DNA of 64,000 nucleotides from Enoplolaimus lenunculus (GCA_030248215.1 JASANG010001995.1:124001-188000); one strand, 5' to 3'. Counted from the first letter of the stretch, positions 24,301 through 30,621 are shown. The notes: generated by a model from the letters alone, not told the origin. Made by a program: numbers and translations.

Positions 24301-27300
24301 AGAGACAAAATCAGTGTTGGCACAAGCGACCTCCCCCAAAACTCACCAATTGGGGTGGCGACCCTTGCGGGCCCCATCTTTGCAAAGTAAAATTTTTTCG
24401 CGGACCATGAAGTTACAGAGCTAACATTATATTCGCGACTCCCCGGACATCTTTACGGCGGACTATCCTTAAGCCGACAGTGGACAAAATTGCAGTTGCA
24501 ACTTTCACGTGTTATCTGAGACCGCACACCGTTCGTTTTCTCAAAACACCGCCCCGAAGATCAAAAGCCATATTACAAATGTATTCATCGCTGAATATGC
24601 ATGAACCTGACCTGTGTAGAGCTATGGTGCGTATTTGGGCACATAATGGTACAATTATACCACAGCACCGTCTCTCTAATGACCAATAATTCAATCTGAC
24701 AACACACATTTGACAAACTTCTGCGGCGTTCAGTTGTTTATACAAACCCGACAAACCTTGGGGTTACTCCGACGCAAGGGGCAGGCTATTTCCATCCCAC
24801 CCCCTTCGTCTAATATTTTTTTGTTTTAACTATAAGCATTGACATGTTGATTAATGGTTAATGATCTGTCAATTCTATTTTATGTACAAATGCTCCGATA
24901 ATTTTTCTTCGGTGCCAGTCCCAAGAATCCAAATTTCCGGGTGCGCCATTGTCATTTGCCAGTCAGTTGAGCTGCGCTTCCACAACGCCTAATATTTGAT
25001 TACTACTACGGAAACCCAAGCTTAAAACACTGATCACAGGGAAAATTGTTGATGCTGTAATTGAGTTGCGAGCCCAGGTTACAGCAAAATGCAACTTTTT
25101 AGCTACAAAATATGTGATTGGAAACAAAAAATTGCAGCGAAAAATGAAGGAATATTTTTAACAAAAACAATATTGAAAACGTAAAGTTTCAGCAGTGGCG
25201 GATAAAGGACTTTTACGGCGAGATATTTATCTATCTATCTATTTATCTATATATATAATATATATTTATATATATTTATATATAGTAGGTATAACTAGCG
25301 TCTTTAATTCCTATGTGAAATTTTAGAACTATAGCCTTGTTCACAACTAAAATTTTTATAGTTGCAGTTTCCAGTTGAGAAATATATGCAATTTTCGGAG
25401 TAAATTTTCGCCGAACCCTCAGTCAAAGAAGCTTGAAACTGCAATTTATTACAGATGCGAATTTAACTTAGATTTCTGTGTCATATGGTTAAGTCTTGTA
25501 ATGATTTTGTACTGCACAATCTCACAAAATGTTTCAAACTGAGTTGAACTTCAAGAATTAAAAAATTCAAACGTAAAATTAATATTCGAAAAGGCGGAAA
25601 TATGAAACAAAAACAAATCACTCACTTGGAACACGATTAATAGCCCGTAACGGTCTGAGCACACGAATTGTACGAATTGCAGTCAAATTGATATCGCCCA
25701 TTTGTTCGCTCATGATATATTCGGCACAACTGAAATTTAGTACAAGACAACTTTAAGCGGCGTATATTTTGCTGTTTCTGGATGTTCAAATCATGACACC
25801 AACGAAAAGTGAGATGCAACACAGTTGAAATCAGCAGTGAAAATTAAGTTTACAGAGTGCAAATGCCAATATATATTTACCGTTGTTCATACTCAAAATG
25901 CGCGACAGGGGGCAGGGTGTAACTGGACATCCGTTTCCGGTAAAAATCGGTGTACGTTTCCGTTTCGGTTTCCGTTATAGAAATACCGGAATTTCTGTTG
26001 TTTTTATGCTCAAATTCAGTTAAAAATGCAGTATATATCAGTAGATATCAGTAGATATCAGTAGATATCTCGCAACTTTTCGTTAAAGAGATGCCGCATT
26101 TGTTCAACATGAAATAAAAATGACGAAGTTTATTCAAAATTTTAAAAATTTAAGTGCATCTGATATGTTTTCTTTACAATTTTACAAAGTCCAGTGAATA
26201 TTTGCATTGACCGTTTCTGTTAATTTTACTATCTGTTTACACCCGGCTAGGCCACAAAACCGTTTTTATAAGGGATCATACGGTAGATTTCACAGGACTT
26301 TACAAGTGGAGTAGCACTTTGGGGTTTTTGCGGTTATTTCATTCGCATATCTACGTTCGTCTACGAACGTTTCGATTTTGAAAATTTTTGCATATAAGAG
26401 CTTCTCATGGCCTTTTTTAATCATTGCATGGCCAAATTTGTATTTCTGAAAAAATAGATTTTTTGGTGTCCCTACGCAACCCTTTGGACTGCTATGGGGA
26501 GGGCTGTAACCACTGATCGCACACTGGCTTGCAACTGCTATACAAAACAATCTGAACTCTCCGAAATTTAACTTTTGAAATTGACGACTTGAGTTTAGTT
26601 GTGGACAGTAAAGCGCTATACACTATTTAAAGTACAAATACGATTGAAATTAACATAATCTATATTAAAGCTGAAACGCCTCACATACGTATTTTAGACA
26701 GCGTTCCAGCTGATTTTATATAAATGTGTAATTGTGACGTTTGCGGAGAATACAGTTGGCGCCGGTTGCCAATATTGCAACAAAGTTGACTAATTGAATA
26801 TTATAATGTACTAAAGTATTAAAAATTTATATTAAATGAATCTTACCCTGACAGAACTATAAAACCATCTAAACGATTCCACGTATCAGCCAAATAGCGT
26901 TGTTTTCCGAACACACCCATTGCAATTACTTTGATTATCTGAAAGAGTACAGAAAAATAAAAAATAATGAAACATTTGCAATTAAGAAGTTTTAAAAAGG
27001 TAAACTAGAAAAAATCAGGTGACCATTACAGGTACTATTACTTATAACATCAACTAAAGTTGCTTTTTTCTGATTTCAAGTGCTCAAAACACAACGCGTT
27101 TGAGTATGAACACTTTCTAGTATTATCATAAAGATACCGAAGGATTTCATGATCTTGGCCCATGTATAGAACAGGTCCGGATCGTTTTCTGGAAAGGCTG
27201 TAATAGAGTCAGTTTAAGCTTTAGACTAATTTTTTGCTCAGGCTTAGGCTTAGGTTTGGGCTTAGGAATAGGCTCATCCATACGCTTAGGCTTAGGTTTA

Positions 27301-29158
27301 GGCTTAGGCTTAGGAATATGCTTATACTACTGTTCCGGCCCTGTTCTATACATGGGCCATGACCTTTAACCCTTTCATACATAGAGTATACTGCGAAAAC
27401 CTGAAGCCCAAATGTGTACGCGAAATTTAACAAAATTCTCAGTGTTCAGTGTTGCGCTATACTTGCCACCGTCTAGCGGTGGCGTCGGGGAGCGGCGGCC
27501 GTCGTCGCGCGTCGGCGCGCGGCACAACAAAGTATAGCGTAAATACATTAAAACTCCGACAGCTGAAAGGTGATGGCAAACGCCTTTTCACGAAACATAT
27601 ATTTTCCCAGCTGGTCTATCACTCTGGCCCGTAGCCAGCTCAACTAGCTAGAGGGAGATAAAACATTTTCATGAGTGGCATACAATGATTTTCGTTGACT
27701 AATACAAACAAGGTTGAAAATTTTCTACCCGTGGCAAAACTGTTCCAAAGGTGCTGAGGCTCTCTTGGCAACCCGGATCCGCTAACTACTCACCAATTCC
27801 ATCGCAAAATACGCAAAAATCAAATGATCGACGATTGCCAGTATTGTGCACCTCGCCGTGTTGCATACATCTGTATCATCGCACGGTTTGTACATGCCCA
27901 AAGTGACACAATTCAACAGAATAACAGCCATCGTCGCCCGTTCAAACCACGGATTAGTGACCAACCGTAGACAAAGTGATCTTGGAAAGCGATGCTGATT
28001 GAAATAGCGGAACGTAACCGGAACAAAAAACGGATACGGCAGTTCAGGGTCGTCACTTAACTGCTCTTCGCCTGTGTCGGTTCCGTTCCCGACATCTTCT
28101 TCCGGTATTGAATCGATAAGTCCGGCTACGGTGGCGGCGACATGCAATGGCGACGCTTCTTCGACGCCGCCATCTATTGGTTCTAGTCCTATAGAGCTCA
28201 AATATGATGGAGGATCTCCAGTGAGTTTGTCTAACCCTGCGTCTGGACATCCGTCGCCGCCGCCACTTATTCCGGTTGATAGTTCAGCAGGAAATAGTTC
28301 TGTTCCCGATTGTTTATTTGGAGATTGTTTATGTTGTTGTACACAGACGGCATCATCAAAGCGTTGTTGAGACCATTGTTTCGGCGAAGTATTTGTATCG
28401 TCCGACGGGTCATACAATTCACAGCCGTTGCGATGGTCGCCAGAACTGCGCGACAACGGAGCGTCGAAATGATTAGTAAACGTATGAAATTTGCTAATTA
28501 ATTGACGTTTTAGTCCTCCACCGCCGGCGGCGGCGTTATTCAACTCGCGTTCATTGCGAATATTGGCAGGAGTTGCACAACCGGATGCGTCGCGATAATC
28601 GCCACTGTCCGCGTCGTATCTTGACGCCGAACCAGATATCAATTGTTCACTCAATCGATGTCCGGGTCGTGACGTCATCGACAACGTATCGCCACCCGTC
28701 GTCGCAACACCACCGGCGAGCGGTAACGACGACTTTTGCCGACGATGATCAAAGGTCGATTGCCGACGTATTATCGCCGCTATCGACCTTTGATGTCGCC
28801 GACCGTCGTCGCCTGCAGTCGAAGCACCGGTGAATGCGGCAGGTCCGGCAGTAGCTTTACGGACCGGTGTACCAGCCGCAGCATATTCGACCGGCGTTGA
28901 CGCGCTTTCAGATTCGTGTGAAGAGCGTTTTGTTGTTGTCGAAATGCTCTGTCGCCAGCCAGACTGACGCCGGCCAACGCCACCGCCACTTCCGGTTCCG
29001 CTACCGCCACCGCGTGCAGTACTTGCCGGTGTCGCCGGGCTTGTCCCACGAGTTGTGCCGGAACTTGTCGACGGTCGATGATGACGCGTTGATGACGATC
29101 GACTCAACCGCGATAGTGAACGAAATGAATGTCGACGAGTCCCTTTACTTGATAGCAT
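1..29158 (-). CDS. Cav3: T-type (Cav3) voltage-gated calcium channel alpha1 subunit, N-terminal part (domains I and II), 21+ exons, partial
   Basis: This gene encodes the pore-forming subunit of a low-voltage-activated calcium channel in the plasma membrane. The exons listed below join in one frame to about 1937 residues. Family signatures seen: the domain I start [10 protein letters not shown] then [21 protein letters not shown]4 with [17 protein letters not shown], filter ring TLEGW-like ISLEGWTD in domain I and LTQEDWN in domain II, and the S6 segments [18 protein letters not shown] and [17 protein letters not shown]. The post-IS6 gating brake is present and no calmodulin or beta-subunit AID motif is seen, which fits Cav3 rather than Cav1/2, Nav or NALCN. 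Both glutamates expected in the first two repeats of the Cav3 EEDD filter are there. Domains III and IV lie beyond the left edge. Exon borders come from GT-AG sites, phase and homology remembered from the family, and no transcript was available. Unusual points are the long N-terminus, long linkers and two alternative turret exons. Confidence 0.96.
811..982. mobile_element. hAT-like MITE with 8-bp target duplication
   Basis: The inverted ends read CAGTGGTGGATTCAGG and, from the other side, CAATGGCGGATCCATGG. The flanks CATGGCAG and CATGGCAC match at 7 of 8 bases, the target-site size typical of hAT transposons. The element is 172 bases, G-run rich and has no transposase. It lies inside Cav3 intron 20. 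Confidence 0.75.
1487..1629. mobile_element. GC-rich foldback element (copy 1)
   Basis: Two arms of about 60 bases are inverted copies. The left arm has GTGGCGGTATACTTGTCGTG, and the right arm read backwards has GTGGCGCTATACTTGTCGTG, with a short centre. It could form a long hairpin. Related short elements occur at 27451-27543 and 32756-32845. No coding capacity. The exact ends are uncertain. Confidence 0.65.
1942..2189 (-). CDS. Cav3: Cav3 exon 20: II-III linker, Ser/Pro-rich
   Basis: It has 248 bases, phase 0 in and phase 2 out. It reads [20 protein letters not shown] and onward to [17 protein letters not shown]. Several Ser-Pro sites suggest proline-directed phosphorylation. Acceptor TTTCAG, donor CAAAG|GTCAGT. 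No recognisable domain. Confidence 0.8.
2190..3370 (-). other. Cav3 intron 19
   Basis: This 1181-base intron contains the young hAT-like MITE at 2888-3075. The remainder is AT-rich with nothing recognised. Confidence 0.75.
2888..3075. mobile_element. hAT-like MITE with perfect 8-bp target duplication CATCGCTG
   Basis: The ends read CACTAGCGGGTCCAG and, inverted, GTAGCGGTGGATTCG. CATCGCTG flanks it on both sides (2880-2887 and 3076-3083). It is 188 bases and non-coding. Relatives with the same interior (ACAGTAAAAATTGCGT) start near 43872 and 50759. The perfect duplication suggests a fairly recent insertion. Confidence 0.8.
3371..3762 (-). CDS. Cav3: Cav3 exon 19: II-III linker with Gln/His tract
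   Basis: It has 392 bases, phase 1 in and phase 0 out. It starts [20 protein letters not shown] and contains interrupted Gln runs with a His triplet ([14 protein letters not shown]). The coding repeat mixes CAA and CAG, seen on the plus strand as GTTGTTGTT near 3595-3690. Acceptor ATTTTAG, donor CAA|GTATAT. The tract may be length-variable. The antisense Val-rich frame over the same bases is a shadow. Confidence 0.8.
3763..3955 (-). other. Cav3 intron 18 with a solo end of the palindromic MITE family
   Basis: This 193-base intron contains ATGCATCCTCCACAATAAGT near 3878, followed by TGCGTACACCAAG. It matches one arm of the Harbinger-like element at 30622-30827. Confidence 0.6.
3956..4301 (-). 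CDS. Cav3: Cav3 exon 18: start of II-III linker, charged helix then Pro/Ala-rich
   Basis: It has 346 bases, phase 0 in and phase 1 out. It starts [20 protein letters not shown], a charged, probably helical continuation of IIS6. Next come a Pro-rich stretch ([13 protein letters not shown]), an Ala run and a basic Pro-rich end. Acceptor TTTTAG, donor AGAG|GTATTT. It is assigned by frame and position, since linkers are poorly conserved. Confidence 0.85.
4302..5161 (-). other. Cav3 intron 17
   Basis: This 860-base intron contains the tRNA-like repeat at about 4372-4545. Nothing else was recognised. Confidence 0.75.
4372..4545 (-). repeat. tRNA-like SINE candidate (copy 1)
   Basis: On the minus strand there is a good pol III A box (TAGCTGAATGG, 4431-4441) and B box (GTTCGAATC, near 4385-4393) at tRNA-like spacing. 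A second copy in the same orientation lies at about 46131-46285. The similarity continues past the tRNA-like part, through CTCGAGCGTCAAGCT into an unrelated body. That points to a dispersed element and not a working tRNA gene. Confidence 0.6.
5162..5323 (-). CDS. Cav3: Cav3 exon 17: domain II filter and S6
   Basis: It has 162 bases, phase 0 on both sides. It encodes [40 protein letters not shown] and [14 protein letters not shown]. The glutamate in TQEDW (about residue 1434) is the domain II filter residue. The IIS6 helix is intact. Donor GAA|GTGAGA. Confidence 0.97.
5648..6065. mobile_element. MITE of the GTGCAACCGGAA family (copy 1)
   Basis: The inverted ends are GTGCAACCGGAATTCCGGTT on the left and GTGCAACCGGAAATACAG from the right. 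The interior repeats CCGGTTCC motifs. A second copy is at 58965-59324 and a fragment at about 63862-63925. CAGGGTGC ends hint at hAT, but a clear 8-bp target duplication was not found. Confidence 0.65.
6707..6869 (-). CDS. Cav3: Cav3 exon 16b: domain II turret, five-cysteine alternative version
   Basis: It has 163 bases, phase 2 in and phase 0 out, 54 full codons after the shared Ser. It reads [20 protein letters not shown], then [20 protein letters not shown] and [14 protein letters not shown]. It lines up end to end with exon 16a, but the turret is 14 residues longer and has five cysteines instead of three, plus a possible NNS sequon. Acceptor TACAG, donor CAG|GTAAAA. Using both versions, or neither, shifts the frame of exon 17, so I infer mutually exclusive splicing. 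A matching pair is known in molluscan Cav3 (exons 12a/12b). I do not assign which is which. Confidence 0.92.
7455..7653. mobile_element. hAT-like MITE filled with CCTAAG repeats (family A, copy 1)
   Basis: The ends are GGCCCATGTATAGAACAGG and its inverted form (CCTGTTCTATACATGGGCC). Flanks AATGTCTC and AAAGTCTC match at 7 of 8. The interior is rich in CCTAAGC units, the complement of TTAGGC-type telomere repeats. Other family members are at 27157-27358, 45729-45870 and 60100-60284. Confidence 0.8.
7692..7876. mobile_element. MITE with CTTAAGTA-rich ends (copy 1)
   Basis: The inverted ends GTTGGGTTTATGAAACCC and, from the other side, GTTGGCTTTCTGAAATG agree over most of 26 bases, including ACTTAAGTAT. 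A longer relative is at 9171-9511. No convincing target duplication. Confidence 0.6.
8738..8922. mobile_element. hAT-like MITE with CCTAAG repeats (family B, copy 1)
   Basis: The ends are AGCCAATGTTACTTTAGCGG and, inverted, GGCCCATGTTTACTTTAAG. Flanks ATGGTTTC (8730-8737) and ACGGTTTC (8923-8930) match at 7 of 8. The interior has CCTAAGCCTAAGCC units. It shares the outermost bases with family A but has a different sub-terminal sequence. A second copy is at about 45323-45530. Confidence 0.78.
9171..9511. mobile_element. MITE with CTTAAGTA-rich ends (copy 2)
   Basis: The ends are GCTGGGCATCTGAAATG and, inverted, GCTGGGTTTCTGAAAGC, with multiple CTTAAGTA and TATTTACTTA motifs inside each end. 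It is 341 bases. Open frames in it are short and look accidental. Confidence 0.6.
10743..10863 (-). CDS. Cav3: Cav3 exon 16a: domain II turret, three-cysteine version
   Basis: It has 121 bases, phase 2 in and phase 0 out, 40 full codons after the shared Ser. It reads [20 protein letters not shown] and then [20 protein letters not shown]. It covers the end of S5, the extracellular turret and pore helix P1, just before the filter in exon 17. It is close to the vertebrate form (ILGMHLFGCKF...[17 protein letters not shown]). Acceptor TTTTAAG, donor CAA|GTTAGT. The alternative copy is exon 16b. Confidence 0.94.
12067..12418. repeat. TTTCCG-rich dispersed repeat (copy 1)
   Basis: It contains CGTTTCCGTTTCCGG near its start and TTCCGTTTTCGTTACTTTTA at its end. 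Two more copies lie at 25915-26245 and 30320-30537. The shared order of TTTCCG block, TTATAGAAATACC, ATGCTCAAAATTAG and ACTTTTACTATCTGTTTACAC shows one family. The best copies suggest terminal inverted GGGTGTAA-like ends. Confidence 0.6.
12728..12913 (-). CDS. Cav3: Cav3 exon 15: domain II S4, S4-S5 linker and S5
   Basis: It has 186 bases, phase 2 in and phase 2 out. It encodes [20 protein letters not shown] and then [20 protein letters not shown] and an S5 helix ending FIFIF. Four to five basic S4 charges are present. The donor TTCAG|GTAAAA can join either turret exon 16a or 16b, both starting with the base C that completes Ser. Confidence 0.96.
13313..13464 (-). CDS. Cav3: Cav3 exon 14: domain II S2-S3
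   Basis: It has 152 bases, phase 0 in and phase 2 out. It encodes [20 protein letters not shown] and then [39 protein letters not shown] (S2) and NxFDGxIVV (S3) are family signatures. Donor CTCAG|GTACGA. Confidence 0.96.
13718..13894 (-). CDS. Cav3: Cav3 exon 13: end of I-II linker and domain II S1
   Basis: It has 177 bases, phase 0 on both sides. It ends with [20 protein letters not shown] and then HNQ. The S1 helix with [12 protein letters not shown] is nearly identical to vertebrate Cav3 domain II. Acceptor TTCCAG, donor CCAG|GTATAG. Confidence 0.96.
14067..14189 (-). CDS. Cav3: Cav3 exon 12: acidic I-II linker segment
   Basis: It has 123 bases, phase 0 on both sides. It encodes [20 protein letters not shown] and then [20 protein letters not shown] and T. 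It is strongly acidic and Ser-rich, with many possible casein-kinase-type sites. Acceptor TTTTTAG, donor ACG|GTACGA. A tandem-repeat array lies immediately upstream on the sense strand. Confidence 0.75.
14190..14854 (-). other. Cav3 intron 11
   Basis: This 665-base intron is dominated by the tandem-repeat array at 14206-14612. The rest is unremarkable. Confidence 0.75.
14206..14612. repeat. Minisatellite in intron 11, next to exon 12
   Basis: About four higher-order units of roughly 80-105 bases are built from short motifs such as CTCTTGTAAAC and CTCCTGTAAGT (plus strand). On the sense strand of the gene these read GTTTACAAGAG and ACTTACAGGAG, so the array repeats a 3' splice-site-like TTACAG|G. 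It ends about 16 bases before the true acceptor of exon 12. Confidence 0.75.
14855..14968 (-). CDS. Cav3: Cav3 exon 11: I-II linker
   Basis: It has 114 bases, phase 0 on both sides. It encodes [20 protein letters not shown] and then [18 protein letters not shown]. It has a good acceptor (TTTTAG) and donor (GAA|GTAAGT). This linker part is not conserved, so the call rests on frame, splice sites and its place between recognised exons. Confidence 0.75.
15461..15504 (-). CDS. Cav3: Cav3 exon 10: 44-base microexon in the I-II linker (tentative)
   Basis: It is predicted from the acceptor TTGAAG and the strong donor TTCT|GTAAGT. With exon 9 ending at 15742 it reads [15 protein letters not shown] and returns to phase 0 for exon 11. 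The open frame through both junctions supports it. The acceptor is weak (AAG), so the exon may be skipped or may not be used. Confidence 0.55.
15742..16869 (-). CDS. Cav3: Cav3 exon 9: gating brake helix 2 and I-II linker
   Basis: It has 1128 bases, phase 1 in. It begins [20 protein letters not shown] followed by [13 protein letters not shown]. The [19 protein letters not shown] part matches the second helix of the gating brake in position and charge. The rest is a long, low-complexity cytoplasmic linker rich in Ser, Arg and Asp, including a CAG/CAA-coded glutamine tract near 15960-16020. Two donors lie four bases apart. The one after 15742 (GTTAGG) fits exon 10, and the one after 15746 (GTTTGT) would fit direct joining to exon 11. 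The upper boundary follows acceptor TTTCAG at 16870-16871. Confidence 0.9.
16870..20798 (-). other. Cav3 intron 8
   Basis: This 3929-base intron contains the tRNA-like locus at 20247-20318 and a protein-like open stretch on the plus strand near 19790-20029. A motif CGGTGCTTCCAGTC occurs twice (near 17966 and 18266). No channel exon is needed or seen here, because exon 8 (phase 1) joins exon 9 in frame. Confidence 0.75.
20247..20318 (+). tRNA. tRNA-Gly-like sequence, probably pseudogene or SINE head
   Basis: It has a perfect A box (TGGTGTAGTGG) and B box (GGTTCGATTCC), and an acceptor stem GACAACA/TGTGGTC with one mismatch. The anticodon arm CTTGT-CGCGAAT-GCAAG places CGA in the anticodon position, but base 33 is G, not the nearly universal U. 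The T stem also has a mismatch. The overall layout resembles a short tRNA-Gly. I judge it unlikely to be a working tRNA. Confidence 0.5.
20799..20925 (-). CDS. Cav3: Cav3 exon 8: domain I S6 and start of gating brake
   Basis: It has 127 bases, phase 0 in and phase 1 out. It encodes [20 protein letters not shown] and then [19 protein letters not shown]6 runs straight into the first helix of the Cav3 gating brake (FSETKxRExxxM), which replaces the beta-subunit binding site of Cav1/2. Donor TTAG|GTTAGT. Confidence 0.95.
21107..21199 (-). CDS. Cav3: Cav3 exon 7: domain I selectivity filter and S6 start
   Basis: It has 93 bases, phase 0 on both sides. It encodes [20 protein letters not shown] and then [11 protein letters not shown]. 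The glutamate of SLEGW (about residue 679) is the domain I filter residue. DIMYxVxDAHSFxN is highly conserved among Cav3 channels. Acceptor TTTTAG, donor TGTG|GTAAGT. Confidence 0.96.
21200..21663 (-). other. Cav3 intron 6
   Basis: 464 AT-rich bases. Nothing recognised. Confidence 0.7.
21664..21829 (-). CDS. Cav3: Cav3 exon 6: domain I turret and pore helix P1
   Basis: It has 166 bases, phase 2 in and phase 0 out. It encodes [20 protein letters not shown] and then [20 protein letters not shown]. The [11 protein letters not shown] and NPFxGxISFDNIG blocks are hallmarks of Cav3 domain I. The sequons NET and NDS could be glycosylated. Donor TTTTTG|GTTAGT. Confidence 0.96.
22147..22266 (-). CDS. 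Cav3: Cav3 exon 5: domain I extracellular turret
   Basis: It has 120 bases, phase 2 in and phase 2 out. It encodes the cysteine-bearing turret [20 protein letters not shown] and then [20 protein letters not shown]. Cav3 channels have a large domain I turret at this place, and the pattern IC-x-NGMxxC resembles vertebrate Cav3. The donor is CATCC|GTAAAT, which joins exon 6 as HGHPCNETAQ. Confidence 0.9.
22267..22889 (-). other. Cav3 intron 4
   Basis: 623 bases. Near 22645-22680 lies AAGCTTAAGCTTTAGACTAA, similar to the inner part of the family A MITE at 27157-27358, so this is probably a decayed fragment. A short AAT run lies at 22848-22868. Confidence 0.65.
22890..23064 (-). CDS. Cav3: Cav3 exon 4: domain I S4-S5 linker, S5 and start of turret
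   Basis: It has 175 bases, phase 1 in and phase 2 out. It encodes [20 protein letters not shown] and the S5 helix [17 protein letters not shown]. The beginning of the extracellular turret follows, with [16 protein letters not shown] containing a possible N-glycosylation sequon (NIS). Donor GAGC|GTGAGT. Confidence 0.95.
23402..23848. mobile_element. Tc1/mariner-like MITE flanked by TA
   Basis: The ends CTGTATTGACCCGAATAAGA and, inverted, CTGTAGTGACCCGAATAAGA differ at one base. TA flanks both sides, the usual target of Tc1/mariner elements. It is 447 bases with no transposase, and the interior repeats GAGTCCGTAA-like motifs. Confidence 0.75.
25219..25288. repeat. TATC/TATA microsatellite
   Basis: Short runs of TATC followed by TATATAT in Cav3 intron 3. 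Confidence 0.8.
25626..25729 (-). CDS. Cav3: Cav3 exon 3: domain I S4 voltage sensor
   Basis: It has 104 bases, phase 2 in and phase 1 out. It encodes [20 protein letters not shown] followed by [15 protein letters not shown]. Arginines at every third position ([10 protein letters not shown]) are the gating charges of S4, and RAINRVPS begins the S4-S5 linker. Acceptor TTTCAG and donor CCAA|GTGAGT. Confidence 0.95.
25730..26846 (-). other. Cav3 intron 2
   Basis: This 1117-base intron contains the TTTCCG repeat at 25915-26245, in which AGATATCAGT is tandemly repeated three to four times (26033-26072). Nothing else was recognised. Confidence 0.7.
25915..26245. repeat. TTTCCG-rich dispersed repeat (copy 2)
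   Basis: It is the same family as 12067-12418, with AGGGTGTAACTGGACATCCG at the left and ACTATCTGTTTACACCC at the right, which are roughly inverted. Confidence 0.6.
26847..26938 (-). CDS. Cav3: Cav3 exon 2: domain I S2-S3
   Basis: It has 92 bases, phase 0 in and phase 2 out, between acceptor TTTCAG and donor GG|GTAAGA. It encodes [20 protein letters not shown] followed by [11 protein letters not shown]. This is the end of S2, the S2-S3 loop and S3, and the Asn-Arg-Leu-Asp of S3 is conserved across four-domain channels. It joins exon 1 (FAMEL) without a break. Confidence 0.94.
27157..27358. mobile_element. hAT-like MITE filled with TTAGGC repeats (family A, copy 2, inverted)
   Basis: The ends are GGCCCATGTATAGAACAGG and CCTGTTCTATACATGGGCC. 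Flanks ATGATCTT and ATGACCTT match at 7 of 8. The interior carries many GGCTTAGGCTTAGG units. It is inverted relative to copy 1 at 7455-7653 and collinear with it. Confidence 0.82.
27451..27543. mobile_element. GC-rich foldback element (copy 2)
   Basis: The ends GTTGCGCTATACTTG and AAAGTATAGCGTAAA are inverted. The centre is very GC-rich (GGCGGCCGTCGTCGCGCG), unlike the surrounding DNA. Confidence 0.55.
27794..29158 (-). CDS. Cav3: Cav3 exon 1: long N-terminus and domain I S1-S2
   Basis: It encodes residues 1-455 and ends in phase 0 at the donor ATTG|GTGAGT. The ATG at 29158 is the first methionine after an in-frame stop at 29213-29215, which supports this start unless an unseen 5' coding exon exists. 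About 372 residues precede the conserved block [14 protein letters not shown]. They are rich in Ser, Arg, Gly and Thr, start [17 protein letters not shown], and look disordered. Vertebrate Cav3 channels have much shorter N-termini (from memory, under about 100 residues). The conserved part holds S1 ([13 protein letters not shown]), the extracellular cysteines of the S1-S2 loop ([12 protein letters not shown]) and the start of S2 (IFAYFAMEL). Confidence 0.93.
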
Positions 29159-30620
29159 TGTATTGTTTAAATTTGAAGTTTGAAATTTGAATAAATTTAA
29201 ATTTGAAAATATTTAATTTTCGCTGACACAAGGGATATTTGTAATGCTATTAGAGTATATTAACGGTCGACATGGCGCTTGTACGATGCGTATGACGTCC
29301 GCTGGCGGTGAGATTTTCCATGCAGTACTCGATATAACGTTGTCAATTGTGAAGGCAGTTAGCATAATGTCACGAATAAATACAAATAAATAAGAATTTT
29401 ACAATTATATGCAGGTCAGGCCTAAAACAGTTTATGCTTTATTCTCATGCTTGCAGGATAAGTAAAACGAGTCAATATATACATGAACCCGAAATAAAAT
29501 CATGGCTCAAGATTTTGGTCAGCTCAACATGCAGGGGGCTAATTCTTTTTCGTGAGGGGCATCCAAGCGTTTCCCATTACGTACTTTTCTGGAATGAGCA
29601 GTATTTATCCAGGGGGCTCCATCGCCCCATCCTCTAGCAACGGAACCTTCCTGTGTATACACCCGACACATTATGGAATTTGAGCAGTGACTTCCTGTAA
29701 TCGCCTCTTAAAATCTTCGAAAGATATCTTTTAGTACTGAAATCGCATCGCTTAATTGAGTGACAGCGTAAACAAAAAATACTTCAAAAATGCCGAAATT
29801 TAGTTACAGTTTTTATGCTTAAAATTTGCTAAAAATTTAAATTATTTCAAACTCAACAAACAACCGCAGTAGCCCCGCAAGCAAGAATTGTTATCAGAAG
29901 GGGGAGCAACACATTTTCATGGGTATCAACAAAAAATTTTCGTAACAAAACGACATTTTAACGCTATCGAAAAGTTTTTGGCAGTTTGGGGGGGATCGAA
30001 CTTGTGTTTAGGAGAAAAAATTGCGCCCCCCTTTCCATGTTGTTTCAGCCATCTCAACCTTTGAAAAGCTGAAAAAACGTTAGCGAAAGCTAATAGGATA
30101 TCGTTCTAAAAGAATATAAAATTTTACTACACTAAACCAATAACTGGAAAATTCCGTAAGATGTGAATATGTCTATATACTCTTTGTGTGGTTAAATTGA
30201 CTGAAATATCATTAAAAGCCGTATTCACAAGTGCAAGATTTAGTCAACTGCCAAACTTGTGAGTATTTGGCGACAATAACATTCATAGTGAGATATCATT
30301 AACGCAAGAAGGAACAAAGAACCCGATATCCGTTTCCGTTTCGTGTAAAAACCGGTGTCCGCTTTCGTTTCCGTTATAGAAATACCAGAAATTTGGCTAA
30401 TTTTACGCTCAAAATTAATGAAATAAACAGCAACCCACACTGTTGTTGGCATAAAAGTTTAACATCTTTGAAACGTTTATACTTCAATATCAGTGTTCCG
30501 TTTTCGTTTCCGGCACTTTTACTATCTGTTTACACCGTGGAAGGAAGTAACGCAGGCAAGGACGAATTGAAGGACGCACAAAAGACAGGAAGGAAGCAAG
30601 CAAAGAAGGTAGGAAGACTT
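29159..30620. other. 5' flank of Cav3, no gene recognised
   Basis: Just upstream of the start codon the DNA is AT-rich (runs of AAATTTAAATTTGAA). I see no convincing core promoter or 5' UTR intron. A TTTCCG repeat copy lies at 30320-30537. Confidence 0.6.
30320..30537. repeat. TTTCCG-rich dispersed repeat (copy 3, shortened)
   Basis: It matches 12067-12418 and 25915-26245 at both ends but lacks much of the middle. Confidence 0.6.
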
Positions 30621-30621
30621 A

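Larger units (their letters stand above)
23065..25625 (-). other. Cav3 intron 3
   Basis: This 2561-base intron holds the Tc1-like MITE at 23402-23848 and a TATC/TATA microsatellite at about 25219-25288. It also holds a repeat near 24350-24480 (GGCGACCCTTGCGGGCCCCA) whose relative lies near 33840-33970. Confidence 0.75.
26939..27793 (-). other. Cav3 intron 1
   Basis: This 855-base intron contains a family A MITE (27157-27358), a GC-rich foldback (27451-27543) and, from about 27626, a fragment of a CCCGTAGCCAG hAT-like repeat. Confidence 0.75.

Noticed and set aside
27449-27634. Arg/Gly-rich plus-strand open frame
   Set aside because: It overlaps the GC-rich foldback element and a channel intron.
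1-29158. Identity as Cav1/2, Nav or NALCN
   Set aside because: The DI and DII filters both carry E (LEGW, QEDW), the gating brake replaces the beta-binding motif, and all conserved blocks match Cav3.
28053-29190. Several plus-strand open frames opposite exon 1
   Set aside because: They are antisense shadows of the GC-richer N-terminal coding exon.
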